Below, one piece after another: positions 34,548 through 35,210 of a DNA stretch of 35,210 nucleotides. Position 1 is the stretch's first letter. Every line of letters starts with the position of its first letter. The translations under genes and the position numbers were made by a program. A model generated the notes under the pieces. It was given only the letters and a program-made list of their open reading frames with translations, had not been told where the DNA came from and did no database searches. This stretch comes from Pseudomonadota bacterium (GTDB lineage: Bacteria; Pseudomonadota; Gammaproteobacteria; Pseudomonadales; Pseudomonadaceae): assembly GCA_023431055.1 (NCBI GenBank), contig JAEYXX010000088.1, positions 1 to 35,210 of the forward strand, written 5' to 3'.

Positions 34548-35210
34548 TCAGGACGCAACCTGACTCTGCGCCGTCTGGCGCAAGCGGGCGATATCGCGTT
34601 GCGGCGGATCGCCGAACAGGCGGCTGTACTCTCGGCTGAACTGCGATGGGCTTTCGTAGCCGACGCGGTAGCTGGCCGCTGCCGCTTCGAGGTTGTCGCA
34701 CAGCATCAGCCGGCGAGCCTCCTGCAGGCGCAGCTGCTTCTGATACTGCAGCGGGCTGAACGCCGTGACTGCCTTGAATCTATGGTGCAGGGTCGAGGGG
34801 CTCAGGTTCACCTCGCGGGCCAGTTCCTCGATCCGCAGCGGCTGATCGAAATTCTTGCGCAGCCACTCGATGGCGCGGGAGATGCGCTGGCTCTGGCTGT
34901 CGGCGATGACCACTTCATGCAGGCGATGGCCCTGCGGGCTGAGCAGCATGCGGTAGAAAATCTCGCGCAATGCCAATGGCGCCAGCATGGCGATGTCGGA
35001 TGGGGTTTCCAGCAGGCGCAGCAGGCGGATTACCGCATCCAGCAGGCGCGGGTCGAGGCGATCGAGAAACAGCGCCCGCAGGGAAGCCGCGTCCGGGGCT
35101 GGAATCGCTGGCATTTCGGTGAGCAGGCTGCTGATCAGCGCGGGATCGATCTCCAGAGCGATGCTCAGATAGGGGTGATCCGGGCTGGCCTCGATAACCC
35201 GGCCGGTTAC
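34548..35210 (-). CDS. AraC-family transcriptional regulator, partial
   Basis: The C-terminal part of an AraC regulator; its start is beyond the right edge and the frame is open to it. The visible N-terminal part (SPDHPYLSIALEIDPALISS) fits the AraC_N cupin-type input domain. The double helix-turn-helix is clear: LRIEELAREVNLSPSTLHHR and the second half AAAASYRVGYESPSQFSREYSRLFG. The protein ends PPQRDIARLRQTAQSQVAS. The ATG at 35114 is internal and is not taken as the start. The target is unknown; it is convergent with the acyl-CoA dehydrogenase gene. Confidence 0.84.
   Translation of the reverse strand, partial: VTGRVIEASPDHPYLSIALEIDPALISSLLTEMPAIPAPDAASLRALFLDRLDPRLLDAVIRLLRLLETPSDIAMLAPLALREIFYRMLLSPQGHRLHEVVIADSQSQRISRAIEWLRKNFDQPLRIEELAREVNLSPSTLHHRFKAVTAFSPLQYQKQLRLQEARRLMLCDNLEAAAASYRVGYESPSQFSREYSRLFGDPPQRDIARLRQTAQSQVAS

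Overview
The window reads as a chromosomal segment of a high-GC Pseudomonas, most like the P. mendocina / P. oleovorans / P. pseudoalcaligenes group. I infer this from the complete acyclic terpene utilization (atu) gene order, the 4.5S RNA next to dnaX-ybaB-recR, small DUF3509-like proteins, and many short intergenic palindromes of the GTAGCCCGGATG, GTAGGAGCGGCTTCAGCC and GTGGGAGGGGCTTTAGC types. The species is inferred from memory, not from a search. No phage, IS element, CRISPR array or tRNA gene was seen.

Layout. (1) 1-7606: minus-strand atuA-B-C-D-E-F (atuF runs off the left edge) with the divergent TetR regulator atuR. These genes degrade citronellol/geraniol-type CoA esters: dehydrogenation by AtuD, carboxylation by AtuC/AtuF, hydration by AtuE. 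(2) 7797-9531: an orphan solute-binding protein, a CPBP membrane protease gene that appears frameshifted, and a 57-residue membrane protein. (3) 9587-11745: eutB-eutC, ethanolamine ammonia-lyase, behind a sigma-54-like promoter. (4) 11977-14195: a two-gene signalling unit, a CBS-domain histidine kinase and a double-receiver response regulator. (5) 14439-21281: pyrF, an SDR, a benE-family transporter coupled to a lysE-family exporter, a membrane protein, a MarR regulator divergent from a PLP aminotransferase, and a glutathione S-transferase. (6) 21379-25829: a six-gene periplasmic copper-handling cluster made of a DUF2946-like protein, a small secreted protein, a TolC-like lipoprotein, a Tat-exported two-domain multicopper oxidase, a cupredoxin and a CusF-like protein. 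(7) 25874-29402: HU, a chemoreceptor, 4.5S RNA and two tandem DUF3509-like genes. (8) 29403-34466: dnaX, ybaB, recR, a secreted HExxH protein and an acyl-CoA dehydrogenase. (9) A partial AraC regulator at the right edge.

The most interesting link joins the two ends. The atuA-atuR intergenic region holds two copies of an 18-bp operator-like sequence in opposite orientations. A third copy, 17/18 identical to the first, lies about 26 kb away, directly before the lone acyl-CoA dehydrogenase downstream of recR. At atuA and at this gene the motif fills the spacer of a candidate promoter. This predicts that AtuR controls the distant dehydrogenase as part of the terpene regulon. Other points worth a second look are the pump-less copper cluster, the sensor kinase with a CBS-pair input, the sigma-54 site before eutB, and palindromic repeats inserted between genes of the atu operon.
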